From positions 1-62,225 of the forward strand of contig JAUHYE010000006.1 of assembly GCA_030426395.1 (NCBI GenBank): DNA of 62,225 nt, given 5' to 3'. The stretch comes from Phycisphaerae bacterium. Lineage in GTDB: Bacteria; Planctomycetota; Phycisphaerae; Phycisphaerales; UBA1924. The position numbers and the translations under genes are program-made. This document shows, in pieces, positions 49,948 to 58,408 of the stretch. Under the pieces are notes generated by a model that made no database searches, was not told the origin of the DNA, and worked only from the letters and a program-made list of their open reading frames with translations. Positions within the stretch are counted from its first letter, which is position 1. Each line of letters opens with the position of its first letter.

Positions 49948-50529
49948 CTACGAACTCCCGAACATCCGCCGCTCCACACCCTCCACCAGAGCATGAAGCA
50001 CCAGCATGTGGACCTCCTGGATCCGATCCGCAGTCGGCGTTTCAACAGGCACGCCCGGCACGATCCACTCAAGATCACACACGCCCGCGAGCTTGCCTCC
50101 GTCGCGCCCAAGCAGCGCAATCGTGCGCATCTCGCGCTTGGTCGCGGTTTCCACCGCCCGCACGACATTCGCCGACTTCCCGCTCGTGCTCAATGCGACC
50201 AGTACATCACCCGGCTTACCCAATGCCTCCACGCCGCGCGCGAACACCTCGTCGTACCCAAAGTCGTTTGCAACACAGGTGATATGCCCGACATCGGTCA
50301 GGCTCACCGCCGCCAGCGCGGGCCGATCCTTGCGAAACCGGCCCGTGAGCTCCTCGCAGAAGTGCATCGCGTCGCACGCCGACCCGCCGTTGCCGCAGGC
50401 CAGCACCTTGCCACCCTCGCCCAGACACTCGGCGACCATGTCCGCTGCCAGGTCGAGTGTCGTGAAATTCCGCCCGTCGGCCAGGAACGCCTCGAGCGCC
50501 AGCTTCGCGTTCTGGAAGGCCTCGATCAC
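49948..50529 (-). CDS. gmhA: Sedoheptulose-7-phosphate isomerase (SIS domain)
   Basis: The 193-residue SIS protein makes D-glycero-D-manno-heptose 7-phosphate, the first step of ADP-heptose synthesis for LPS-type or S-layer glycans. 'VLACGNGGSACDAMHFCEEL' (43-62) has the phosphate loop and metal-site His and Glu; 'VLVALSTSGKSANVVRAVET' is the second phosphate loop; 'TADRIQEVHMLVLHALVEGV' holds the C-terminal Gln and His. The size equals E. coli GmhA (192). Its start overlaps the smc stop by 4 bp. Heptose use fits the GT9 transferase at 31968-33836, although hldE and rfaD homologues are not in the window. Confidence 0.92.
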   Translation of the reverse strand: MIEAFQNAKLALEAFLADGRNFTTLDLAADMVAECLGEGGKVLACGNGGSACDAMHFCEELTGRFRKDRPALAAVSLTDVGHITCVANDFGYDEVFARGVEALGKPGDVLVALSTSGKSANVVRAVETATKREMRTIALLGRDGGKLAGVCDLEWIVPGVPVETPTADRIQEVHMLVLHALVEGVERRMFGSS

Positions 50530-53500
50530 GCGTTCGCCTCGGCCATCTCGGCCTCGTCAGCGTCGGCCGCCTCGACCTCGGTCGCCTCGCCGCGCTTCAT
50601 GTGGGCCAGGGCGTCACGCAGCTTGGGCTTCTCGCCATTTGGCTTGGCCGACGAATCCACCGCCGCCGCGCTCAAGCGGCCATCCGCGCCGACCTGATCG
50701 AACCGCACACCCACGCGCGTCGATACGCCGCGCTCCTGCATCGTCACGCCGTGCAGGCGGTCGCACATCGCCATCGTCTTCTTGTGGTGGGTGATGACGA
50801 TGAAGTTGCTCTTGACGCTGAACTGCTTCACCACGCGACTAAAACGATCCACGTTTGCGTCGTCCAGCGCCGCGTCTACCTCGTCGAGCACGCAGAAGCA
50901 ACTCGGCTTGCTCTGGAAGATCGCCAGTAGCAGCGCCACCGCCGTCATCGCCTTCTCGCCGCCGCTGAGCTGGCTGATGGAGCGAGGCTGCTTGCCCGGC
51001 GGCCGTGCGACGATCTCGATGCCGCTCTCGAGCAGGTCGATCTCGTCGGTCACGACCTTCTGCCCGTCCACCTCACGAACCAGGGGCATCAACTTGATCT
51101 CAGCCCGACCGCCGCCGAAGAGCTGCCGGAACAGCCCGTCGTCGCCCGCGAAGCTCTCGCGCACGCGTTCGAGCATGTCGCCGAAGCGATGCCGGCTCGC
51201 CTCGTTCAACTGCTTGATCAGAGTCTCCAGGCGAATCCGTGCGTTGTCGATGTCTTCGACCTGCGCGGCGAGCTGCTCGTTCTTGCCGGCGAGCTGCCCC
51301 TCCTCGTCCATCGCAGCGAGATTCACGCTGCCCAGCCGATCGATCGACTTCTTGAGCGTCGAAATCGCCTCGGCCGACTCCGAATCCCCCATCGCACGCA
51401 TCACGCCGTGCTCGTCTTCACCAAGCGCCTCGCGATATCCCGGCAGTTCGGCGGGCAAATCCAGACCGTCCTCGTCCATTGTGCGCTGGACAAGGTTCTC
51501 GAGCCGGATATCCGCCTCGCGCCCACGCAGCTCCAGGTCGTGCCAAGCCTTGTCGATGTCGCCCGCGCTCCGCCGCGCCGCGTCGAACTTCCGCTCCAGC
51601 CCCAACGCCGCCTCTTGCGCCGAGTGCAAAGCGGTCCGCTTGCCGTCGATGCCGCCACGCACCGCCTCGGCCTGCTGTTGCAGCGTCTCGATCTCCTCGG
51701 CCGCCTCACGGGCCGTCTTCTGGTGCGCCTGCGCCTGCTCGCTCGCCCGCTGCACATGCGCCGCCAGGTCGCGCTGGCTCGCGCGATGCTTCGCCGCCGT
51801 GTCGCGCAGGCCCGAGGCCTCACGCCTGACCGCGCCGATCTGCTCGCCCAGCGTGCTCGCCGACACTCGCGCCACCGTCAACGCCTCGGCAAGCGAGTCC
51901 GCGTCCTTCTCCGCCTGTTCCGCAGCCGCGCCCAGCTTCTCCAGAGCTGCTCGCTCGTCACAAAGGATGCTCGCCAGAGATGCCAGCTTGCCCTCGAGTT
52001 CTTCGACACGCTCGCGAGCCTGCGCGCCGTTGGCAGCCGCCGTATCTCGCTCATCCCGCGCCCGGCCGCGCTGCCGTTCGAGCCGCGCGAACGCATCGCT
52101 CGCACGCTCGGCCTCCCCCTCGGCCTTCAACCGCGACTGCACGAGCTCGTTGAGCGTGCGTTGCACCGCCGTCTGCCGCTCCGCCAGGTCGCCGGCCTTC
52201 TCGTCCAGCGTCCGCAACGCTGCCTGCGCACGTTCGAGTTCATCAGTTGCTCGCGCCAGGTCAGCCGTCAATTGCTCGAGCTCGGCTCTGCGTTGCAGCA
52301 CACCCATCGCCTGCCCGCCCTCGCCGGCCTCGGCCGTCAATGGCCCGGCGCTCACCACACCCGGGTATCGCAGCACGCTCGCGTTTCCGTCGGCGATCGT
52401 TGCCCCGCGCATCGGTCCGGCCGCCAGCAGTGCCGCGGCTTCCAGGTCGCCCGTGCGCCAGCAATCGTGCAGCAACACATCAAGCAAACCCGACACCGAA
52501 GTCGGATCGACACCCGCATCCCGGCACGCCTGCTCATCGACGCCCGCGACCTCGCGCAGCGGCGTCAACCGACCCGACTTGCGAAGTGCCGCAAACGCCG
52601 CATGGTCGTACCGCTCTTCGACGGCCGGCACGCCAATCCCCAGCGGCACGAAGCTCACCCGCCCAGTCAGCGTCTCGATGTCGTCGCGGCCTGGCATCGC
52701 GTCCATCGAGGGCACGACCAGCGCCGCCAGCAAAGAACCAAGCGCCGCTTCGACCTGCGGCGCGTGCTCGATCGGCACGCGGATCAACTCGGCCAGCGGC
52801 GCGATGACAGTCTCGAAGCCATCGCCGGCGGCAGCCTTGTCCAGCACCTCGCGTGCCGGTTGTCCCAGCCCCTCGCGAGACGCCAGTACCTCGCTCACCG
52901 CGTGATGGCGAGTCTCGAGCCGCAGCCGCCGCTCCTCGAGCGACTTGACTTCCTGCGCCTGCTTCGCCCGACCCTCACCCAGCGAAGAAGCCTCATCTTC
53001 TAACCGCTCCGCCTCGCTCGTGCGTTGGGCGTGCGCATCGCGATGCTGCTGAGCTTCGGCCAGTGCCGCCTCACGCTGCGCGCCCACCCGCTCGGCTTCC
53101 TCGTCGAGCGACGCGAGTTCGGCCTCCACATGCCGCGCCTTTTCGGCAAGCTGGTCCGCCCGCCGCGTCTCTTCCTCGATGCGAGCCTTGGCCGAGAGCT
53201 GGTCACGCTCGATGCGCTCGACCTCGCGCCGCTTCTCGCTGTGCGCCTGGCGATGCTTCGCAACATCCTGCTGGGCCTGCTGCCGTGCCTGCGACGCCTG
53301 CTCCAGCACACGCTCGGCATCGGCGAGTTGCTCGGCCACCGCCGCGACGCGTTCGGCGGCCTTCTCGGCTTGCGACTCGGCTTCTTCGGCGGCTTGCTCG
53401 ACCTCGGCCAGCCTCTGCCCATCGGCATCGAGTCGCGACAGCGCCTCGCTCGCCGACCGCTCGGCCAACTCACGCTTGTGCTTGGCCCGCTCGACGGCCT

Positions 53501-54515
53501 GGTTGGCCTCGGCAAGCTCCTCCTCGGCCGCGCGCAATGCCTTGGAGGCCTCGTGCCGCTTCAGGTCGGCCTCTTGCCGCTCCTTCTCGAGGGCGCTGAG
53601 TTCGGCCTCGGCCTTGTCTCGCTGCTCGCGAGCTCCCTCCATGTCGGCATGGATGCGCTCGACCGCCGTGGTGAGCGCATCGTGCTGGGCCAACGCCCGC
53701 GACGCACGCCAGGCCTTCAGCTCCGCATCGAGCTCGACAAACTGCCGCGCCTTGGCCGCCTGCCCGCGCACGATCTTCAGCCGCCGCTCGGTGTTGGCCA
53801 GTTGCTCGCGCGTCACCGCCAGGTTGCGCTCGGCCCGGTCAAGCTTGCGGATCGACTCCACGCGGCGCTGCCGATACCGGGCGATGCCCGCCGCCTCCTC
53901 GAAGATCGTCCGCCGTTCCTGCGGATTGGCCAGCAGCATCGCGTCCACGCGGCCCTGCTCGATGATCGAGTAGGCGTCGGCGCCCACGCCCGTATCCAGG
54001 AACAGGTCGCGGATGTCCTTCAGCCGGCAACGCTTGTTGTTAATAAGGTACTGGCTGCCCCCATCGCGATACAACCGCCGCTCCACCTCCACGATGTCGC
54101 TGTCCACCGGCAGCCCGCGACGCACCGTCCGGCGGTCGGCCAGCACGCTGTTGGCGTCCGGCTCGTCGTCGATTTCGCTCGATTCATCCTCGGTGGCGTC
54201 GATGAAATCCGGCTCGGCCTCGGTGACTTCTTGGGTGGGAGCCTCGGCCAGCAGCGGGTTCTCAAACGTCAGCGTGACGCTGGCCATGCCCGCCGGCTTC
54301 CGCGCGGCCGAGCCGGCGAAGATGACGTCCAGCATCTCCTTGCCGCGCAGGCTCTTGCTGCTCCGCTCGCCCAGCACCCACTTGAGGGCGTCCACTACGT
54401 TGCTCTTGCCGCAGCCATTGGGCCCCACGATGCCCGTCACCGGGTCATCGAAGTGGAACTCCGTCCGATCGTCGAACGACTTGAACCCATTGAGCGTCAG
54501 CTTCGCGAGCCGCAT
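50526..54515 (-). CDS. smc: Chromosome partition protein SMC
   Basis: The 1329-residue ATPase folds DNA into loops and separates chromosomes together with ScpA/ScpB. The head has Walker A 'GPNGCGKSN' (31-39) and near the C-terminus signature 'LSGGEKAMTAVALLLA' (about 1177) and Walker B 'FCVLDEVDAALDD' (about 1207). Two long coiled coils (about 230-540 and 725-1050) flank the hinge (about 545-720). It is about 140 residues longer than B. subtilis SMC (1186); part of this is an acidic insertion in the N-terminal head (about 88-135, 'IDATEDESSEIDDEPDANSV') where others have a short loop. ATG 54515 has AGGAGG at 54520-54525. It overlaps gmhA. Confidence 0.95.
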   Translation of the reverse strand: MRLAKLTLNGFKSFDDRTEFHFDDPVTGIVGPNGCGKSNVVDALKWVLGERSSKSLRGKEMLDVIFAGSAARKPAGMASVTLTFENPLLAEAPTQEVTEAEPDFIDATEDESSEIDDEPDANSVLADRRTVRRGLPVDSDIVEVERRLYRDGGSQYLINNKRCRLKDIRDLFLDTGVGADAYSIIEQGRVDAMLLANPQERRTIFEEAAGIARYRQRRVESIRKLDRAERNLAVTREQLANTERRLKIVRGQAAKARQFVELDAELKAWRASRALAQHDALTTAVERIHADMEGAREQRDKAEAELSALEKERQEADLKRHEASKALRAAEEELAEANQAVERAKHKRELAERSASEALSRLDADGQRLAEVEQAAEEAESQAEKAAERVAAVAEQLADAERVLEQASQARQQAQQDVAKHRQAHSEKRREVERIERDQLSAKARIEEETRRADQLAEKARHVEAELASLDEEAERVGAQREAALAEAQQHRDAHAQRTSEAERLEDEASSLGEGRAKQAQEVKSLEERRLRLETRHHAVSEVLASREGLGQPAREVLDKAAAGDGFETVIAPLAELIRVPIEHAPQVEAALGSLLAALVVPSMDAMPGRDDIETLTGRVSFVPLGIGVPAVEERYDHAAFAALRKSGRLTPLREVAGVDEQACRDAGVDPTSVSGLLDVLLHDCWRTGDLEAAALLAAGPMRGATIADGNASVLRYPGVVSAGPLTAEAGEGGQAMGVLQRRAELEQLTADLARATDELERAQAALRTLDEKAGDLAERQTAVQRTLNELVQSRLKAEGEAERASDAFARLERQRGRARDERDTAAANGAQARERVEELEGKLASLASILCDERAALEKLGAAAEQAEKDADSLAEALTVARVSASTLGEQIGAVRREASGLRDTAAKHRASQRDLAAHVQRASEQAQAHQKTAREAAEEIETLQQQAEAVRGGIDGKRTALHSAQEAALGLERKFDAARRSAGDIDKAWHDLELRGREADIRLENLVQRTMDEDGLDLPAELPGYREALGEDEHGVMRAMGDSESAEAISTLKKSIDRLGSVNLAAMDEEGQLAGKNEQLAAQVEDIDNARIRLETLIKQLNEASRHRFGDMLERVRESFAGDDGLFRQLFGGGRAEIKLMPLVREVDGQKVVTDEIDLLESGIEIVARPPGKQPRSISQLSGGEKAMTAVALLLAIFQSKPSCFCVLDEVDAALDDANVDRFSRVVKQFSVKSNFIVITHHKKTMAMCDRLHGVTMQERGVSTRVGVRFDQVGADGRLSAAAVDSSAKPNGEKPKLRDALAHMKRGEATEVEAADADEAEMAEANA

Positions 54516-54651
54516 CGGACCTCCTGTCCCCAAGTCGGCCTGCCGGCACAGGCCCAGCGGCGGCATCCTGCCGCCCGAGCCACAGTATCGGCCCCGCGCC
54601 GCCGGGGACGCCGGATTCTTCGGCCCTTTCCACGCCCGCGTCGGCGGGTTA

Positions 54652-56691
54652 TCAGCCCTGCTCGTCGGGGGCCGTTTCCGCCGGGTCGTCCCCGGCCTCC
54701 TCGCCACGGATCGACCGCTGGATGTAGTCCTGCAGCGGGTCCACACCGCCGGGCTGGTCGCCCTCGAGCTCGGGCCGGTCGGCGGCCGAGCCTCGGGTGA
54801 ATCGGTCGACGCCTTCACGCAGCGTGTTGCGCTCCACCTGCCATTGGGCCTTCACGGCTCCCACGCTCTGGAGCTGCTCGACGACCGACACGATGTTGCC
54901 GAAGCTCATGTTCAGCCCGGCCGTGGGGTTGATCGACGTGGGCTTGGTGGCCAGGAACTCCACGAACTCGTGCAGCACCGCCGGCGCGTTGGAGATGTTC
55001 ATCACACCCGGCTGCTCCGAGGTCGAAAGCCAGTCGACCGGCCGCGGGCGATAGCGCACGCGTACGTCGTAGCCCTGCGGGTCGAAGTCGGGCTCGTTCA
55101 CGTCGGGGCGGGCAAGGATGAAATCGTCGCTGACGCGGAGCACCGCGCCGGGCTCGATGACCATCTCGGGCCCGAACAGCACCAGACCCGCCAGGTTCTG
55201 CTGCCTTAGGTAGATCAGCGGCTCACCGATCGGCACGCGATCGATGACGAATCCGCCGGGCATGACGTCGCGTTGCAGGCCCTGGAGCAGGCTTCCACGG
55301 AACTGCTTGCGCGCGACCTCGCTCCATTGCCGCAGCACGGTCACGGGGTCGGCGCCCCCCGGCACGCGTTCGCTCTGCATCCACGCCTGCAACTCGCGCA
55401 TGCCGGCCCGGCGCTCCATGGCCTCGTATGCAGCCACCCGCACCGAGACCGTGTCGGCGGCGGCCAGTTCCTGCAGGGTCGAATCGATCATGGCGCCCGT
55501 GCCGAGCTGGCCGAGCAGGCGGATGGCCTCGAGCTGCATCACCGGGTCCGAGCCGCGGGCGATGGCGATGAGGGGGCGTTCGGCGTTGGGGTCTCCCAGC
55601 CTGGCGCCCACCCGCAACGCGGCCATGCGCGGGGCGATCTCGGGCCAGTCGTACAAGCTCGAGACGGTCGTGCCGCCGCGGATGACCACCGGACCGAGCG
55701 CTTCGAGGGCCCACGCCAGGCGGTCGGCCGAGCCGGGCTCTTCTTGCAATGCCCGGATGTACCGGCCGGCGTACCGCTCCTCGCGGCCTTCGGCGTCGGG
55801 ATTGATGTGGGCCACGAGCCGCAGGAAGTCCTCGGGCCTGTCCTTGTAGCTCCAGGGGATGCTCATGGTGACCAGCGAGGTCGAGGCGTCGGCCTGGCCG
55901 GTCAGGCGACCGCTGGCGATGTCGCCGCGGTCGACCGGGCTATCGCCGAAGCGGCTGTTGATCATCGCCGCGATCGCGCGCGTGCGGCGGGGGCTGGGGA
56001 CGTTCAGGCGGATGGCGAGTTCCAGCGGGTTGGTCATGTGCCCACCGCCGATGACGCGGCCCTGCGTCTTATTGGCCGCCGGGCCAGCGGCGAAGGGATT
56101 CACGTACACCGGGCCCTCGGCGAAGCCGACCAGTCGCGTGGCCGGCCCGCCCTGCACGGTGGGGCGGCCCAGCCGCAGGTCGGTGCGCCAGAGGTGGCCG
56201 CCGGTAAGTTCTTCGTTGTTGAGCGCATAGACCAGCACGTCGAAGGTCGAGCCCTCGGGCGCGCCGGGGGCGACCATCGCCAGCACGGCCACGACCGACA
56301 CGTCGGGGCGGCGCAGGAAGCTCTCGGGGCTCTCGCCCTCAAAGGGCGTGCCCTGGAACATGTCGATGCCCCGAGCGCCCTCGCGAAGCGAGAGTTGGCG
56401 GATGACGGTGGCCTCGACGGCCTGGGGCAGCGGGCTGCCCTGGCCCTGGGTGCCCACCACGATGCCCAGGCCCGAGACGAGCGTGGGCTGGATGCCGATG
56501 AGGTCGGCCGACGCGCCCACCGTGCCGCGGAGCACGCTGGGGCCGTCGAAGGGCGCCACTACGCCGCCGCCGGGGTCGACCACGGTGCCCCTCGGCCCGC
56601 CGCAGCCGGCGATCGTGGCCAGGGTGAGACCCAGCAGGGCCGCGATGGTCAGGGTGGCGGCGACGCGATAAGCGGACGGGCTGTGAGCCAT
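54652..56691 (-). CDS. FlgI-like lipoprotein with HEAT-type repeats
   Basis: The 679-residue protein has lipobox 'LATIAGC' (Cys30). Residues about 55-300 resemble the flagellar P-ring protein FlgI: 'LIGIQPTLVSGLGIVVGTQG', 'VVAVLAMVAPGAPEGSTFDV', and 'LAIRLNVPSPRRTRAIAAMI' followed by 'NSRFGD'. Residues 350-450 read as HEAT repeats ('PLIAIARGSDPVMQLEAIRL', 'VSVRVAAYEAMERRAG'). The last 230 residues are beta-rich and end in a charged tail. FlgI itself is about 365 residues and not lipidated, so this is a derived protein, perhaps a ring or secretin-like periplasmic assembly. It lies 136 bp upstream of smc on the same strand. No flagellar gene is near. Confidence 0.78.
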   Translation of the reverse strand: MAHSPSAYRVAATLTIAALLGLTLATIAGCGGPRGTVVDPGGGVVAPFDGPSVLRGTVGASADLIGIQPTLVSGLGIVVGTQGQGSPLPQAVEATVIRQLSLREGARGIDMFQGTPFEGESPESFLRRPDVSVVAVLAMVAPGAPEGSTFDVLVYALNNEELTGGHLWRTDLRLGRPTVQGGPATRLVGFAEGPVYVNPFAAGPAANKTQGRVIGGGHMTNPLELAIRLNVPSPRRTRAIAAMINSRFGDSPVDRGDIASGRLTGQADASTSLVTMSIPWSYKDRPEDFLRLVAHINPDAEGREERYAGRYIRALQEEPGSADRLAWALEALGPVVIRGGTTVSSLYDWPEIAPRMAALRVGARLGDPNAERPLIAIARGSDPVMQLEAIRLLGQLGTGAMIDSTLQELAAADTVSVRVAAYEAMERRAGMRELQAWMQSERVPGGADPVTVLRQWSEVARKQFRGSLLQGLQRDVMPGGFVIDRVPIGEPLIYLRQQNLAGLVLFGPEMVIEPGAVLRVSDDFILARPDVNEPDFDPQGYDVRVRYRPRPVDWLSTSEQPGVMNISNAPAVLHEFVEFLATKPTSINPTAGLNMSFGNIVSVVEQLQSVGAVKAQWQVERNTLREGVDRFTRGSAADRPELEGDQPGGVDPLQDYIQRSIRGEEAGDDPAETAPDEQG

Positions 56692-57197
56692 GCGGGCGAC
56701 CTCGGTGGGGGCGTTGGGTCAGACGTCTGGACCAGACTTTACGGCCCCGGGCGGGGATTGCTGCATGCCACCGGCCCGGCGGAGAGGCTTCTAGAAGGAT
56801 AGACTGGTATTGCTCGGAATCTACTCGGTATGGCTGTGCAGGTGCCGCTATCTGGCGGTCGTCTGGGCCGTTTTGATCAAGATTTCATGTTGGACACCGC
56901 ATGATGTGTACTTGTTTTCCAGAACCACTAGGTGTCGAAATTTGTCGGTTGCGATGTCGGTTGGTGTTGGTGGAGGGGCGCAAGTGGGTTCGAGAGCGTG
57001 ATTTAGGGTAAAGATGGGCCGACCGACAGGTTGTCCATACTGCATCTTGTGGTCAAAAAGTCTTGCGTCCACGATTTGTAGTGGGTAGAGTGGAGGCACC
57101 GATATTCGCGTCTGGCTGGGTGGCCTGGACGCCGGTGGGGCCGAGTGGTGGCCAGGGCTCTCGCCCGCTCTTGGGGTTCAAAAAGGAAGGATCCGAC
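56692..57197. other. AT-richer intergenic region between divergent genes
   Basis: The 506-bp gap holds the promoters for the FlgI-like gene (minus) and dcd (plus). From about 56810 to 57080 the base composition is clearly less GC-rich than the window. Short frames on both strands exist there, but none has a ribosome site or a recognisable motif. GGAAGG at 57185-57190 is the dcd ribosome site. I see no tRNA, no riboswitch and no B12 box. The patch may be decayed sequence. Confidence 0.45.
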
Positions 57198-57770
57198 ATG
57201 CCCGTGCTGTGCGATGAACAGATCAGGGAGCTGGTTCGCATCGAGCCGTTCGAGCGCGGCGAGCGGCGGCCTGGTAAGATTTCGTACGGTGTGTCGAGCT
57301 ACGGCTACGACGTCCGCGTCGGGCCGACCTTCAAGATCTTCACGCCCACGCCCAAGAGCGGCGGCATCACCGTGGTCGACCCCAAGAACTTCACCGACGA
57401 CCTGTTCGTCGAGGTGAACTGCGACGACCACAAGACCGACCACGTCATCATCCCGCCCAACAGCTTCGCGCTGTGCGAAACCGTCGAGTTCTTCGAGATT
57501 CCGCGCGACTGCCTGGTGATCTGCGTCGGCAAGAGCACCTACGCCCGCTGCGGCCTGATCGTGAACGTGACGCCCCTCGAGCCCGAGTGGCGCGGCAAGA
57601 TCACCCTGGAGATCAGCAACACCACGCCGCTGCCGGCACGCGTGTACGCGAACGAGGGCATCGCGCAGCTCGTGTTCTTGAAGGCCGACCAGGTGTGCTC
57701 GGTGAGCTATGCGGATAAGGCCGGGAAGTATCAGGATCAGGCGGGGTTGACGTTGCCGAAGGTGGATTGA
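57198..57770 (+). CDS. dcd: dCTP deaminase
   Basis: The 190-residue enzyme deaminates dCTP to dUTP, feeding thymidylate synthesis. Family phrases are visible: '[20 protein letters not shown]' near the start, '[20 protein letters not shown]', and the active-site block '[20 protein letters not shown]' with Ser, Arg and Glu ('[20 protein letters not shown]'). The size matches E. coli Dcd (193). GGAAGG precedes ATG 57198. A DUF4190-like gene follows after 56 bp and nrdJ after that, so deoxynucleotide synthesis genes are grouped. Confidence 0.95.
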   Translation: MPVLCDEQIRELVRIEPFERGERRPGKISYGVSSYGYDVRVGPTFKIFTPTPKSGGITVVDPKNFTDDLFVEVNCDDHKTDHVIIPPNSFALCETVEFFEIPRDCLVICVGKSTYARCGLIVNVTPLEPEWRGKITLEISNTTPLPARVYANEGIAQLVFLKADQVCSVSYADKAGKYQDQAGLTLPKVD

Positions 57771-57826
57771 CATTCGACATCGGCGTCATCGTCCAAGAAG
57801 AATTGAACGTGGGGGACCGGTCGTTC

Positions 57827-58339
57827 ATGGCATCAAAGCAATCCCAACCCGAGTCCAACACCCTCGGCCTCGCCGGCTTCATCGTCTCGCTGGTCGGCTG
57901 GGTGACGTGCGGCGTGTTGTGCCCGGTCGGGGCGCTGCTGAGCCTGATCGCGCTCGCCAGACGGCCGCGTGGGTTCGCGGTGGCAGGGCTGGTCGTGGGC
58001 CTCTTGGGGTCGGGCTTCCTGCTGTTCTTCGGGCTGACGATCCTCGCGGCCATGATGGTCCCCGCCCTTGGGGCGGCAAAGGAGACCGCCAACTTGATTA
58101 AGGCCGAGACCACGATCACGGCCATCTACAACGACACCGGCGCGCTGCCCAGCGACGCCGACGCTGCACTGGAGTTGGGCGCCCAGCAGGGCTTGAGCGC
58201 CGACGACATCCGGTACCAGAAGCTCAGCGACTCGACGTACCAGTTCACGCAGCCGGGCTGGGACGGCACGTTCGGGACAGACGATGACCGGATCACGACT
58301 AAGGACGTCACGCAGCGAGGGTCGTCAGGGACGCCGTAA
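57827..58339 (+). CDS. DUF4190-like membrane protein
   Basis: The 170-residue protein begins with a short polar stretch, then two close hydrophobic segments (about 14-40 and 47-78) with 'LGLAGFIVSLVGWVTCGVLC' and 'GFAVAGLVVGLLGSGFLLFF', the paired-span layout of DUF4190. The C-terminal half is soluble: 'TTITAIYNDTGALPSDADAA' and a Gly/Asp loop 'GWDGTFGTDDDR', which resembles the pseudopilin-like tail seen in some planctomycete proteins. Function is unknown. It is between dcd (56 bp) and nrdJ (69 bp) on the same strand. An in-frame GTG at 57809 is an alternative start. Confidence 0.75.
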   Translation: MASKQSQPESNTLGLAGFIVSLVGWVTCGVLCPVGALLSLIALARRPRGFAVAGLVVGLLGSGFLLFFGLTILAAMMVPALGAAKETANLIKAETTITAIYNDTGALPSDADAALELGAQQGLSADDIRYQKLSDSTYQFTQPGWDGTFGTDDDRITTKDVTQRGSSGTP

Positions 58340-58408
58340 GAAGGACGAAGGGCACGTCACCAGACCACGACATCGATTGAGACCGCAGGACGCGAGAAAC
58401 GCAACGCT

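Noticed and set aside
56848..57099. Small minus-strand frame in the dcd upstream gap
   Set aside because: It lacks a ribosome site and any recognisable motif and would overlap the probable dcd promoter.
57771..58408. Cobalamin riboswitch before nrdJ
   Set aside because: I looked for the B12-box (GCCACTG) and a long structured leader; most of the interval is a coding gene and no box was found.
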